Position numbers and translations under genes: made by a program. This document shows, piece by piece, positions 8,640 through 22,720 of a stretch of DNA of 64,000 bases. Under the pieces are notes generated by a model. It did not search any database. It saw only the letters and a program-made list of their open reading frames with translations, and had not been told where the DNA came from. Within the stretch, counting starts at the first letter, position 1. Each line of letters begins with the position of its first letter. Origin of the DNA: Hydractinia symbiolongicarpus (lineage: Eukaryota > Cnidaria > Hydrozoa > Anthoathecata > Hydractiniidae); contig NC_079879.1 in the NCBI RefSeq assembly GCF_029227915.1, positions 310,001 to 374,000 of the forward strand. The letters run 5' to 3'.

Positions 8640-11471
8640 CACTAAAACGCATGAGACTTGTAGTTTTCAAAAATGATTTCATTTTTGATGAGACGCTGAA
8701 TAAAAGGAGTTTAATCGCCGGCAAACGAAAACGCGGGAGTTTCCGTAAATTCCGGGCTGGACCCGTATAGTCGAATGTATACAAAGAAAGTACCCAGGGA
8801 GTAAACTCATTTCCCGAACGATTTTTTAAAATAATTTTTACAACTAAAACGCATAAGACTTGTAATTTTCAAAAACGATTTCATTCTTGATGAGACGCTG
8901 AATAAAAGGAGTTTAATCTCCGGCAAACGAAAACCCGCGATTTCCCGTAAATCCCAGACTCGGCCTGTATAGTCGAATGTATACAAAGAAAGTACGCAGG
9001 GAGTAAACTCATTTCCCGAACGATTCTTTAAATTAATTTTTCACCACTAAAACGCATGACAGTTGTAGTTTTCAAAAATGATTTCATTTTTGATGAGACG
9101 CTGAATAAAAGGAGTTTAATCTCCGGCAAACGAAAACCCGCGATTTCCCGTAAATCCCAGACTCGGCCGTATAGTCGAATGTATACAAAGAAAGTAAACT
9201 GGAAGTAAACTCATTTCCCGAACGATTTTTTAAATCAATTTTTTACCACTAAAACGCATGAGACTTGTAGTTTTCAAAAACGATTTCATTTTTGATGAGA
9301 CGCTGAATAAAAGGAGTTTAATCGCCGGCAAACGAAAACCTGCAATTTCCCGTAAATCCCGGACTCGGCCCGTATAGTCAAAAGTATACAAAGAAAGTAC
9401 CCAGGGAGTAAACTCATTTCCCGAACGATTCTTTAAATTATGTTTCACCATTAAAACGCATGAGACTTGTAGTTTTCAAAAACGATTTCATTTTTGATGA
9501 GACGCTGAATAAAAGGAGTTTAATCTCCGGCAAACGAAAACCCGCGATTTCCCGTAAATCCCGGACCCGGCCCGTATAGTCAAAAGTATACAAAGAAAGT
9601 ACGCAGGGAGTAAACTCATTTCCCGAACGATTTTTTAAATTAATTTTTCACCACTAAAACGCATGAGACTTGTAGTTTTCAAAAATGATTTCATTCTTGA
9701 TGAGACGCTGAATAAAAGAAGTTTAACGCCGGCAAACAAAAACCCGCGATTTCCCGTATATCCCGGGCTTGGCCCGTATAGTCAAAAGTATACAAAGAAA
9801 GTACGCAGGGAGTAAACTCATTTCCCGAACGATTCTTTAAATTAATTTTTCACCACTAAAACGCATGAGACTTGTAGTTTTCAAAAACGATTTCATTTTT
9901 GATGAGACGCTGAATAAAAGGAGTTTAATCGCCGGCAAACGAAAACCCGCAATTCCCGTAAATCCCGGACTCGGCCCGCATAGTCAAAAGTATACAAAGA
10001 AAGTACCCAGGGAGTAAAATCAATTCCCGAACGATTCTTTAAATTATTTTTCACCACTAAAACGCATGAGACTTGTAGTTTTCAAAAATGATTTCATTTT
10101 TGATGAGACGCTGAATAAAAGGAGTTTAATCGCCGGCAAACGAAAACGCGGGAGTTTCCGTAAATTCCGGGCTGGACCCGTATAGTCGAATGTATACAAA
10201 GAAAGTACCCAGGGAGTAAACTCATTTCCCGAACGATTTTTTAAAATAATTTTTACAACTAAAACGCATAAGACTTGTAATTTTCAAAAACGATTTCATT
10301 CTTGATGAGACGCTGAATAAAAGGAGTTTAATCTCCGGCAAACGAAAACCCGCGATTTCCCGTAAATCCCAGACTCGGCCTGTATAGTCGAATGTATACA
10401 AAGAAAGTACGCAGGGAGTAAACTCATTTCCCGAACGATTCTTTAAATTAATTTTTCACCACTAAAACGCATGACAGTTGTAGTTTTCAAAAATGATTTC
10501 ATTTTTGATGAGACGCTGAATAAAAGGAGTTTAATCTCCGGCAAACGAAAACCCGCGATTTCCCGTAAATCCCAGACTCGGCCGTATAGTCGAATGTATA
10601 CAAAGAAAGTAAACTGGAAGTAAACTCATTTCCCGAACGATTTTTTAAATCAATTTTTTACCACTAAAACGCATGAGACTTGTAGTTTTCAAAAACGATT
10701 TCATTTTTGATGAGACGCTGAATAAAAGGAGTTTAATCGCCGGCAAACGAAAACCTGCAATTTCCCGTAAATCCCGGACTCGGCCCGTATAGTCAAAAGT
10801 ATACAAAGAAAGTACCCAGGGAGTAAACTCATTTCCCGAACGATTCTTTAAATTATGTTTCACCATTAAAACGCATGAGACTTGTAGTTTTCAAAAACGA
10901 TTTCATTTTTGATGAGACGCTGAATAAAAGGAGTTTAATCTCCGGCAAACGAAAACCCGCGATTTCCCGTAAATCCCGGACCCGGCCCGTATAGTCAAAA
11001 GTATACAAAGAAAGTACGCAGGGAGTAAACTCATTTCCCGAACGATTTTTTAAATTAATTTTTCACCACTAAAACGCATGAGACTTGTAGTTTTCAAAAA
11101 TGATTTCATTCTTGATGAGACGCTGAATAAAAGAAGTTTAACGCCGGCAAACAAAAACCCGCGATTTCCCGTATATCCCGGGCTTGGCCCGTATAGTCAA
11201 AAGTATACAAAGAAAGTACGCAGGGAGTAAACTCATTTCCCGAACGATTCTTTAAATTAATTTTTCACCACTAAAACGCATGAGACTTGTAGTTTTCAAA
11301 AACGATTTCATTTTTGATGAGACGCTGAATAAAAGGAGTTTAATCGCCGGCAAACGAAAACCCGCAATTCCCGTAAATCCCGGACTCGGCCCGCATAGTC
11401 AAAAGTATACAAAGAAAGTACCCAGGGAGTAAAATCAATTCCCGAACGATTCTTTAAATTATTTTTCACCA
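8640..11471 (+). repeat. Tandem duplication of a 1,415-bp, 7-monomer block
   Basis: Copies 8640-10056 and 10056-11471 align at a constant 1,415-bp offset. Shared private variants are ACGCATGACAGTTGTAG, TTTAAATCAATTTTTTACC, AACCTGCAATTTCC, AATTATGTTTCACCATT and CCCGTATATCCCGGGCTTGG. No differences were noticed in the interior. Part of the block (from TTCACCATT at 9444) also matches 4801-5400 at an offset of 4,643 bp, and 10859-11940 matches 4801-5880 at 6,058 bp, so the same units have been shuffled along the array. Confidence 0.8.
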
Positions 11472-12480
11472 CTAAAACGCATGAGACTTGTAGTTTTCAA
11501 AAACGATTTCATTTTTGATGAGACGCTGAATAAAAGGAGTTTAATCTCCGGCAAACGAAAACCCGCGATTTCCCGTAAATCCCAGACCCGCCCCGTATAG
11601 TCAAAAGTATACAAAGAAAGTACGCAGGGAGTAAACTCATTTCCCGAACGATTTTTTAAATTAATTTTTCACCACTAAAACGCATGAGACTTGTAGTTTT
11701 CAAAAATGATTTCATTTTTGATGAGACGCTGAATAAAAGGAGTTTAATCGCCGGCAAACGAAAACGCGGGAGTTTCCGTAAATTCCGGGCTGGACCCGTG
11801 TAGTCGAATGTATACAAAGAAAGTAAACTGGGAGTAAACTCATTTCCCGAACGATTTTTTAAAATAATTTTTACCACTAAAACGCATAAGACTTGTAATT
11901 TTCAAAAACGATTTCATTCTTGATGAGACGCTGAATAAAAGGAGTTTAATCTCCGGCAAACGAAAACCCGCGATTTCCCGTAAATCCCGGACCCGGCCCG
12001 TATAGTCAAAAGTATATAAAGAAAGTACGCAGGGAGTAAACTCATTTCCCGAACGATTTTTTAAATTAATTTTTCACCACTAAAACGCATGAGACTTGTA
12101 GTTTTCAAAAATGATTTCATTCTTGATGAGACGCTGAATAAAAGAAGTTTAACGCCGGCAAACAAAAACCCGCGATTTCCCGTAGATCCCGGGCTTGGCC
12201 CGTATAGTCAAAAGTATACAAAGAAAGTACGCAGGGAGTAAACTCATTTTCCGAACGATTTTTTAAATTAATTTTTCACCACTAAAACGCATGAGACTTG
12301 TAGTTTTCAAAAACGATTTCATTTTTGATGAGACGCTGAATAAAAGGAGTTTAATCGCCGGCAAACGAAAACGCGGGAGTTTCCGTAAATTCCGGGCTGG
12401 ACCCGTGTAGTCGAATGTATACTAAGAAAGTACCCAGGGAGTAAACTCATTTCCCGAACGATTTTTTAAATTATTTTTTC

Positions 12481-15400
12481 ACCACTAAGACGCATGAGAC
12501 TTGTAGTTTTCAAAAATGATTTCATTATTGATGAGACGCTGAATAAAAGGACTTTAATCGCCGGGAAACGAAAACCGCCGATTTCCCGTATATCCCGGAC
12601 TCGGCCCGTATAGTCGAATGTATACAAAGAAAGTACGCAGGAAGTAAACTCATTTCTCGAACGATTTTTTAAATTAATTTTTCACCACTAAAACGCATGA
12701 GACTTGTAGTTTTCAAAAATGATTTCATTTTTGATGAGACGCTGAATGAAAGGAGTTTTATCGCCGGAAAACGAAAACGCGGGAGTTCCCGTAAATTGGG
12801 GGCTGGACCCGTATATTCGAATGTATACAAAGAAAGTACCCAGGGAGTAAACTCATTTCCCGAACGATTCTTTAAATTATTTTTCACCATTAAAACGCAT
12901 GAGACTTGTAGTTTTCAAAAACGATTTCATTTTTGATGAGACGCTGAATAAAAGGAGTTTAATCTCCGGCAAACGAAAACCCGCGATTTCCCGTAAATCC
13001 CGGACCCGGCCCGTATAGTCAAAAGTATACAAAGAAAGTACGCAGGGAGTAAACTCATTTCCCGAACGATTTTTTAAATTAATTTTTCACCACTAAAACG
13101 CATGAGACTTGTAGTTTTCAAAAATGATTTCATTCTTGATGAGACGCTGAATAAAAGAAGTTTAACGCCGGCAAACAAAAACCCGGGATTTCCCGTAGAT
13201 CCCGGGCTTGGCCCGTATAGTCAAAAGTATACAAAGAAAGTACGCATGGAGTAAACTCATTTCCCGAACGATTCTTTAAATTAATTTTTCACCACTAAAA
13301 CGCATGAGACTTGTAGTTTCAAAAACAATTTCATTTTTGATGAGACGCTGAATAAAAGGAGTTTTATCGCCGGCAAACGAAAACCCGCAATTCCCGTAAA
13401 TCCCGGACTCGGCCCGCATAGTCAAAAGTATACAAAGAAAGTACCCAGGGAGTAAAATCAATTCCCGAACGATTCTTTAAATTATTTTTCACCACTAAAA
13501 CGCATGAGACTTGTAGTTTTCAAAAACGATATCATTTTTGATGAGACGCTGAATAAAAGGAGTTTAATCTCCGGCAAACGAAAACCCGCGATTTCCCGTA
13601 AATGCCGGACCCGCCCCGTATAGTCAAAAGTATACAAAGAAAGTACGCAGGGAGTAAACTCATTTCCCGAACGATTTTTTAAATTAATTTTTCACCACTA
13701 AAACGCATGAGACTTGTAGTTTTCAAAAATGATTTCATTTTTGATGAGACGCTGAATAAAAGGAGTTTAATCGCCGGCAAACGAAAACGCGGGAGTTTCC
13801 GTAAATTCCGGGCTGGACCCGTATAGTCGAATGTATACAAAGAAAGTAAACTGGGAGTAAACTCATTTCCCGAACGATTTTTTAAAATAATTTCTACCAC
13901 TAAAACGCATAAGACTTGTAATTTTCAAAAACGATTTCATTCTTAATGAGACGCTGAATAAAAGGAGTTTAATCTCCGGCAAACGAAAATCCGCGATTTC
14001 CCGTAAATCCCAGACTCGGCCCGTATAGTCGAATGTATACAAAGAAAGTACGCAGGGAGTAAACTCATTTCCCGAACGATTCTTTAAATTATTTTTTCAC
14101 CACTAAAACGCATGAGACTTGTAGTTTTTAAAAGTGATTTCATTTTTGATGAGACGCTGAATAAAAGAAGTTTAATTGCCGGCAAACGAAAACCCGCGAT
14201 TTCCCGTAAATCCCGGGCTTGGCCCGTATAGTCGAATGTATAAAAAGAAAGTACCAAGGGAGTAAACACATTTCCCGAACGATTTTTTAAATTATTTTTT
14301 AACCACTAAGACGCATGAGACTTGTAGTTTTCAAAAATGATTTCATTATTGATGAGACGCTGAATAAAAGGAGTTTAATCGCCGGCAAACGAAAACGCGG
14401 GAGTTCCCGTAAATTGGGGGCTGGACCCGTATATTCGAATGTATACAAAGAAAGTACCCAGGGAGTAAACTCATTTCCTGAACGATTTTTTAAAATAATT
14501 TTAACCACTAAAACGCATAAGACTTGTAGTTTTCAAAACCGATTTCATTCTTGATGAGACGCTAAATAAAAGTAGTTTAATTGCCGGCAAACGAAAACCC
14601 GCGATTTCCCGTAAATCCCGGGCTTGGCCCGTATAGTCGAATGTATAAAAAGAAAGTACCAAGGGAGTAAACACATTTCCCGAACGATTTTTTAAATTAT
14701 TTTTTCACCACTAAGACGCATGAGACTTGTAGTTTTCAAAAATGATTTCATTATTGATGAGACGCTTAATTAAAGGAGTTTAATCGCCGGCAAACGAAAA
14801 CCGCCGATTTCCCGTATATCCCGGACTCGGCCCGTATAGTCGAATGTATACAAAGAAAGTACGCAGGAAGTAAACTCATTTCCCGAACGATTTTTTAAAT
14901 TAATTTTTCACCACTAAAACGCATGAGACTTGTAGTTTTCAAAAATGATTTCATTTTTGATGAGACGCTGAATGAAAGGAGTTTTATCGCCGGAAAACGA
15001 AAACGCGGGAGTTCCCGTAAATTGGGGGCTGGACCCGTATATTCGAATGTATACAAAGAAAGTACCCAGGGAGTAAACTCATTTCCCGAACGATTCTTTA
15101 AATTATTTTTCACCATTAAAACGCATGAGACTTGTAGTTTTCAAAAACGATTTCATTTTTGATGAGACGCTGAATAAAAGGAGTTTAATCTCCGGCAAAC
15201 GAAAACCCGCGATTTCCCGTAAATCCCGGACCCGGCCCGTATAGTCAAAAGTATACAAAGAAAGTACGCAGGGAGTAAACTCATTTCCCGAACGATTTTT
15301 TAAATTAATTTTTCACCACTAAAACGCATGAGACTTGTAGTTTTCAAAAATGATTTCATTCTTGATGAGACGCTGAATAAAAGAAGTTTAACGCCGGCAA

Positions 15401-18400
15401 ACAAAAACCCGCGATTTCCCGTAGATCCCGGGCTTGGCCCGTATAGTCAAAAGTATACAAAGAAAGTACGCAGGGAGTAAACTCATTTCCCGAACGATTC
15501 TTTAAATTAATTTTTCACCACTAAAACGCATGTGACTTGTAGTTTCAAAAACAATTTCATTTTTTATGAGACGCTGAATAAAAGGAGTTTAATCGCCGGC
15601 AAACGAAAACCCGCAATTCCCGTAAATCCCGGACTCGGCCCGCATAGTCAAAAGTATACAAAGAAAGTACCCAGGGAGTAAAATCAATTCCCGAACGATT
15701 CTTTAAATTATTTTTCACCACTAAAACGCATGAGACTTGTAGTTTTCAAAAACGATATCATTTTTGATGAGACGCTGAATAAAAGGAGTTTAATCTCCGG
15801 CAAACGAAAACCCGCGATTTCCCGTAAATCCCGGACCCGCCCCGTATAGTCAAAAGTATACAAAGAAAGTACGCAGGGAGTAAACTCATTTCCCGAACGA
15901 TTTTTTAAATTAATTTTTCACCACTAAAACGCATGAGACTTGTAGTTTTCAAAAATGATTTCATTTTTGATGAGACGCTGAATAAAAGGAGTTTAATCGC
16001 CGGCAAACGAAAACGCGGGAGTTTCCGTAAATTCCGGGCTGGACCCGTATAGTCGAATGTATACAAAGAAAGTAAACTGGGAGTAAACTCATTTCCCGAA
16101 CGATTTTTTAAAATAATTTTTACCACTAAAACGCATAAGACTTGTAATTTTCAAAAACGATTTCATTCTGGATGAGACGCTAAATAAAAGGAGTTTAATC
16201 TCCGGCAAACGAAAATCCGCGATTTCCCGTAAATCCCAGACTCGGCCCGTATAGTCGAATGTATACAAAGAAAGTACGCAGGGAGTAAACTCATTTCCCG
16301 AACGATTCTTTAAATTATTTTTTCACCACTAAAACGCACGAGACTTGTAGTTTTTAAAAGTGATTTCATTTTTGATGAGACGCTGAATAAAAGAAGTTTA
16401 ATCGCCGGCAAACGAAAACCCGCGATTTCCCGTAAATCCCGGGCTTGGCCCGTATAGTCGAGAGTATAAAAAGAAAGTACCAAGGGAGTAAACTCATTCC
16501 CCGAACGATTTTTTAAATTATTTTTTCACCACTAAGACGCATGAGACTTGTAGTTTTCAAAAATGATTTCATTATTGATGAGACGCTGAATAAAAGGAGT
16601 TTAATCTCCGGCAAACGAAAATCCGCGATTTCCCGTAAATCCCAGACTCGGCCCGTATAGTCGAATGTATACAAAGAAAGTACGCAGGGAGTAAACTCAT
16701 TTCCCGAACGATTCTTTAAATTAATTTTTCACCACTAAAACGCATGAGACTTGTAGTTTTTAAAAGTGATTTCATTTTTGATGAGACGCTGAATAAAAGA
16801 AGTTTAATTGCCGGCAAACGAAAACCCGCGAATTCCCGTAAATCCCGGGCTTGGCCCGTATAGTCGAATGTATAAAAAGAAAGTACCAAGGGAGTAAACA
16901 CATTTCCCGAACGATTTTTTAAATTATTTTTTCACGACTAAGACGCATGAGACTTGTAGTTTTCAAAAATGATTTCATTATTGATGAGACGCTGAATAAA
17001 AAGAGTTTAATCTCCGGCAAACGAAAACCCGCGATTTTCCGTAAATCCCAGACTCGGCCCGTGTAGCCGAATGTGTACAAAGAAAGTACGCAGGGAGTAA
17101 ACTCATTTCCCGAACGATTCTTTAAATTATTTTTTCACCACTAAAACGCACGAGACTTGTAGTTTTTAAAAGTGATTTCATTTTTGATGAGACGCTGAAT
17201 AAAAGAAGTTTAATCGCCGGCAAACGAAAACCCGCGATTTCCCGTAAATCCCGGGCTTGGCCCGTATAGTCGAGAGTATAAAAAGAAAGTACCAAGGGAG
17301 TAAACTCATTCCCCGAACGATTTTTTAAATTATTTTTTCACCACTAAGACGCATGAGACTTGTAGTTTTCAAAAATGATTTCATTATTGATGAGACGCTG
17401 AATAAAAGGAGTTTAATCGCCGGCAAACGAAAACCCGCGATTTCCCGTAAATCCCGGGCTTGGCCCGTATAGTCGAATGTACAAAAAGAAAGTACCAAGG
17501 GAGTAAACACATTTCCCGAACGATTTTTTAAATTATTTTTTCACCACTAAGACGCATGAGACTTGTAGTTTTCAAAAATGATTTCATTATTGATGAGACG
17601 CTGAATAAAAGGAGTTTAATCGCCGGCAAACGAAAACCGCCGATTTCCCGTATATCCCGGACTCGGCCCGTATAGTCGAATGTATACAAAGAAAGTACGC
17701 AGGGAGTAAACTCATTTCCCGAACGATTTTTTAAATTAATTTTTCACCACTAAAACGCATGAGACTTGTAGTTTTCAAAAATGATTTCATTTTTGATGAG
17801 ACGCTGAATAAAAGGAGTTTAATCGCAGGCAAACGAAAACGCGGGAGTTCCCGTAAATTGGGGGCTGGACCCGTATATTCGAATGTATACAAAGAAAGTA
17901 AACTGGGAGTAAACTCATTTCCCGAACGATTTTTTAAAATAATTTTTACCACTAAAACGCATAAGACTTGTAGTTTTCAAAACCGATTTCATTCTTGATG
18001 AGACGCTAAATAAAAGGAGTTTAATCTCCGGCAAACGAAAACCCGCGATTTCCCGTAAATCCCAGACTCGGCCCGTGTAGCCGAATGTATACAAAGAAAG
18101 TACGCAGGGAGTAAACTCATTTCCCGAACGATTCTTTAAATTATTTTTTCACCACTAAAACGCACGAGACTTGTCGTTTTTAAAAGTGATTTCATTTTTG
18201 ATGAGACGCTGAATAAAAGAAATTTAATCGCTGGCAAACGAAAACCCGCGATTTCCCGTAAATCCCGGGCTTGGCCCATATAGTCGAGAGTATAAAAAGA
18301 AAGTACCAAGGGAGTAAACTCATTCCCCGAACGATTTTTTAAATTATTTTTTCACCATTAAGACGCATGAGACTTGTAGTTTTCAAAAATGATTTCATTA

Positions 18401-18950
18401 TTGATGAGACGCTGAATAAAAGGAGTTTAATCGCCGGCAAACGAAAACCCGCGATTTCCCGTAAATCCCGGGCTTGGCCCGTATAGTCGAATGTATAAAA
18501 AGAAAGTACCAAGGGAGTAAACTCATTTCCCGAACGATTTTTTAAATTATTTTTTTTTCACCACTAAGACGCATGAGACTTGTAGTTTTCAAAAATGATT
18601 TCATTTTTGATGAGACGCTAAATAAAAGGAGTTTAATCGCCGGCAAAAGAAAACCCCCGATTTCCCGTGTATCCCGGACTCGGCCCGTATAGTCAAATGT
18701 ACACAAAGAAAGTACCGAGGGAGTAAACTCATTTCCCGAACGATTTTTTAAATTATTTTTTCACCACTAAAACGCATGAGACTTGTAGTTTTCAAAAATG
18801 ATTTCATTTTTGATGAGACGCTGAATAAAAGGAGTTTAATCGCCGGCAAACGAAAACCCGCGATTTCCCGTATATCCCGGACTCGGCCCGAATAGTCGAA
18901 TGTATACAAAGAAAGTACCCAGGGAGTAAACTCAATTCCCGAACGATTTT
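12481..18950 (+). repeat. Satellite subregion B: AAGACG and GGGGGCTGG monomer subtypes
   Basis: This part is marked by CACTAAGACGCATGAG with TTTCATTATTGATGAG, TTTTTAAAAGTGATTTC, GTATAAAAAGAAAGTACC and the core GTAAATTGGGGGCTGGACCC (about 12795, 14410, 15017, 17855). T-run expansion is seen at about 18550. The GCGGGAGTTCCC subtype is last seen near 17840. No gene is visible; short ORFs on both strands follow the repeat. Confidence 0.8.
12484..16596 (+). repeat. Duplicated 1.9-kb block at 2,226-bp spacing (11 monomers)
   Basis: Positions 12484-14370 correspond to 14710-16596 at a constant offset of 2,226 bp. Shared markers include GAATGAAAGGAGTTTTATC (near 12740 and 14970), the GGGGGCTGG core, AAAACGATATCATTTTTG (13520s and 15750s) and TTCCCGTAGATCCCGGGC. 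Scattered single-base differences exist (for example GGACTTTAATC against GGAGTTTAATC in the first monomer), so this duplication is older or less homogenised than others in the array. Confidence 0.75.
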
Positions 18951-20040
18951 TTAAATTATTTTTTCACCACCAAAACGCATGAGATTTGTAGTTTTCAAAA
19001 ATGATTTCATTTTTGATGAGACGCTGAATAGAAGGAGTTTAATCTCCGGCAATCGAAAACCCGCGATTTCCCGTAAATCTGGGACCCGGCCGGTATAGTC
19101 AAAAGTATACAAAGAAAGTACGCAGGGAGTAAACTCATTTCCCGAACGATGCTTTAAATTATTTTTCACCACTAAAACGCATGAGACTTGTAGTTTTTAA
19201 AAATGATTTCATTTTTGATGAGACGCTGAATAAAAGGAGTTTAATCGCTGGCAAACGAAAACCCGCGATTTCCCGTATATCCCGGACTCGGCCCGAATAG
19301 TCGAATGTATACAAAGAAAGTACCCAGGGAGTAAACTCATTTCCAGAACGATTTTTTAAATTATTTTTTCACCACCAAAACGCATGAGACTTGTAGTTTT
19401 CAAAAATGATTTCATTTTTGATGAGACGCTGAATAAAAGGAGTTTAATCTCCGGCAAACGAAAACCCGCGCTTTCCTGTAAATCCCGGGCTTGACCCGTA
19501 TAGTCGAATGTATACAAAGAAAGTAAACTGGGAGTAAACTCATTTCCCGAACGATTTTTTAAATTATTTTTTCACCACCAAAACGCATGAGACTTGTAAT
19601 TTTCAAAAATGATTTCATTTTTGATGAGACGCTGAATAAAAGGAGTTTAATCTCCGGCAAACGAAAACCCGTGATTTCCCGTAAATCCCTGACCCGGCCC
19701 GTATAGTCAAAAGTACACAAAGAAAGTACGCAGGGAGTAAACTCATTTCCCGAACGATTCTTTAAATAATTGTTTCACCACTAAAACGCATGAGACTTGT
19801 AGTTTTTAAAAATGATTTCATTTTTGATGAGACGCTGAATAAAAGGAGTTTAATCTCCGGCAAACGAAAACCCGCGATTTCCCGTATATCCCGGACTCGG
19901 CCCGTATAGTCGAATGTATACAAAGAAAGTACCCAGGGAGTAAACTTATTTCCCGAACGATTTTTTAAATTATTTTTTCACCACTAAAACGCATGAGACT
20001 TGTAGTTTCTAAAAATGATTTCATTTTTGATGAGTCGCTG

Positions 20041-20130
20041 AATAAAAGAAGTTTAATCGCCGGCAAACGAAAACCCGCGATTTAGTACGCAGGGAGTAAA
20101 CTCATTTCCCGAACGATTCTTTAAATTATC
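20041..20130 (+). repeat. Truncated satellite monomer (about 47-bp internal deletion), first of three
   Basis: CCCGCGATTT joins directly to AGTACGCAGGG at about 20083, removing about 47 bp of the CCCG-rich core and the TATACAAAG segment and leaving a monomer of about 155 bp. The identical junction recurs near 22673 and 23988, so it arose once and was copied. Confidence 0.85.
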
Positions 20131-22630
20131 TTTTACCACTAAAACGCATGAGACTTGTAGTTTTCAAAAATGATTTCATTTTTGATGAGACGCTGAATAA
20201 AAGGAGTTTAATCGCCGGCAAACGAAAACCCGCGCTTTCCTGTAAATCCCGGGCTTGACCCGTATAGTCGAATGTATACAAAGAAAGTAAACTGGGAGTA
20301 AACTCATTTCCCGAACGACTTTTTAAATTATTTTTTCACCACCAAAACGCATGAGACTTGTAATTTTCAAAAATGATTTCATTTTTGATGAGACCCTGAA
20401 TAAAAGGAGTTTAATCGCCGGCAAACGAAAACACGCGATTTCCCGTATATCCCGGACTCGGCCCGTATAGTCATAAGTATACAAAGAAAGTACGCAGGGA
20501 GTAAACTCATTTCCCGAACGATTCTTTAAATAATTGTTTCACCACTAAAACGCATGAGACTTGTAGTTTTTAAAAATGATTTCATTTTTGATGAGACGCT
20601 GAATAAAAGGAGTTTAATCGCCGGCAAACGAAAACACGCGATTTCCCGTATATCCCGGACTCGGCCCGTATAGTCATAAGTATACAAAGAAAGTACGCAG
20701 GGAGTAAACTCATTTCCCGAACGATTCTTTAAATTATCTTTTACCACTAAAACGCATGAGACTTGTAGTTTTCAAAAATGATTTCATTTTTGATGAGACG
20801 CTGAATAAAAGGAGTTTAGTCGCCGGCAAACGAAAACTCGCGATTTCCCGTAAATCCCGGACTCGGCCCGTATAGTCAAAAGTTTACAAAGAAAGTACCC
20901 AGGGAGTAAACTCATTTCCCGAACGATTCTTTAAATTATTTTTTCACCACTAAAACGCATGAGACTTGTAGTTTTTAAAAATGATTTCATTTTTGATGAG
21001 ACGCTGAATAAAAGGAGTTTAATCTCCGGCAAACGAAAACCCGCGATTTCCCGTATATCCCGGACTCGGCCCGTATAGTCGAATGTATACAAAGAAAGTA
21101 CCCAGGGAGTAAACTTATTTCCCGAACGATTTTTTAAATTATTTTTTCACCACTAAAACGCATGAGACTTGTAGTTTCTAAAAATGATTTCATTTTTGAT
21201 GAGACGCCGAATAAAAGGAGTTTAATCTTCGGCAAACAAAAACCCGCGATTTCCCGTAAATCCTGGACCCGGCCCGTATAGTCGAATGTATACAAAGAAA
21301 GTAAACTGGGAGTAAACTCATTTCCCGAACGATTTTTTAAATTAATTTTATACCACTAAAACGCATAAGACTTGTAGTTTTCAAAAATGATTTCATTTTT
21401 GATGAGACGCTGAATAAAAGGAGTTTAATCGCCGGCAAACGAAAACCCGCGATTTCCCGTAAATCCCGGGCTTGGCCCGTATAGTCGAGTGTATACAAAG
21501 AAAGTACCCAGGGAGTAAACTCATTTTCCGAACGATTTTTTAAATTATTTTTTCACCACTAAGACGCATGAGACTTTTAGTTTTCAGAAATGATTTCATT
21601 TTTGATGAGACGCTGAATAAAAGGAGTTTAATCTCCGGCAAACGAAAACCCGTGATTTCCCGTAAATCCCTGACCCGGCCCGTATAGTCAAAAGTACACA
21701 AAGAAAGTACGCAGGGAGTAAACTCATTTCCCGAACGATTCTTTAAATAATTGTTTCACCACTAAAACGCATGAGACTTGTAGTTTTTAAAAATGATTTC
21801 ATTTTTGATGAGACGCTGAATAAAAGGAGTTTAATCTCCGGCAAACGAAAACCCGCGATTTCCCGTATATCCCGGACTCGGCCCGTATAGTCGAATGTAT
21901 ACAAAGAAAGTACCCAGGGAGTAAACTTATTTCCCGAACGATTTTTTAAATTATTTTTTCACCACTAAAACGCATGAGACTTGTAGTTTCTAAAAATGAT
22001 TTCATTTTTGATGAGACGCCGAATAAAAGGAGTTTAATCTCCGGCAAACAAAAACCCGCGATTTCCCGTAAATCCTGGACCCGGCCCGTATAGTCGAATG
22101 TATACAAAGAAAGTAAACTGGGAGTAAACTCATTTCCCGAACGATTTTTTAAATTAATTTTATACCACTAAAACGCATAAGACTTGTAGTTTTCAAAAAT
22201 GATTTCATTTTTGATGAGACGCTGAATAAAAGGAGTTTAATCGCCGGCAAACGAAAACCCGCGATTTCCCGTAAATCCCGGGCTTGGCCCGTATAGTCGA
22301 GTGTATACAAAGAAAGTACCCAGGGAGTAAACTCATTTTCCGAACGATTTTTTAAATTATTTTTTCACCACTAAGACGCATGAGACTTTTAGTTTTCAGA
22401 AATGATTTCATTTTTGATGAGACGCTGAATAAAAGGAGTTTAATCTCCGGCAAACGAAAACCCGTGATTTCCCGTAAATCCCGGACCCGGCCCGTATAGT
22501 CAAAAGTACACAAAGAAAGTACGCAGGGAGTAAACTCATTTCCCGAACGATTCTTTAAATTATCTTTTCACCACTAAAACGCATGAGACATGTAGTTTTC
22601 AAAAATGATTTCGTTTTGGATGAGTCGCTG

Positions 22631-22720
22631 AATAAAAGAAGTTTAATCGCCGGCAAACGAAAACCCGCGATTTAGTACGCAGGGAGTAAACTCATTTCCC
22701 GAACGATTCTTTAAATTATC
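22631..22720 (+). repeat. Truncated satellite monomer, second copy of the same deletion
   Basis: The junction GCGATTT/AGTACGC at about 22673 is identical to that at 20083. It lies 2,590 bp away and inside the duplicated 1.24-kb block. Confidence 0.85.

Larger units (their letters stand above)
3841..12480 (+). repeat. Satellite subregion A: mixed monomers including the GCGGGAGTTTCC subtype
   Basis: Besides standard monomers, this part holds a divergent subtype whose core reads AACGCGGGAGTTTCCGTAAA followed by TTCCGGGCTGGACCC, at about 4495, 5706, 6716, 7726, 8329, 8731, 10147, 11765 and 12370. Other local markers are AGAAGTTTAACGCCGGC, TTCACCATTAAAACG and GTAAACTGGGAG. The subtype recurs every few monomers, which is the footprint of multi-monomer repeat units. 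No gene is visible. Confidence 0.85.
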
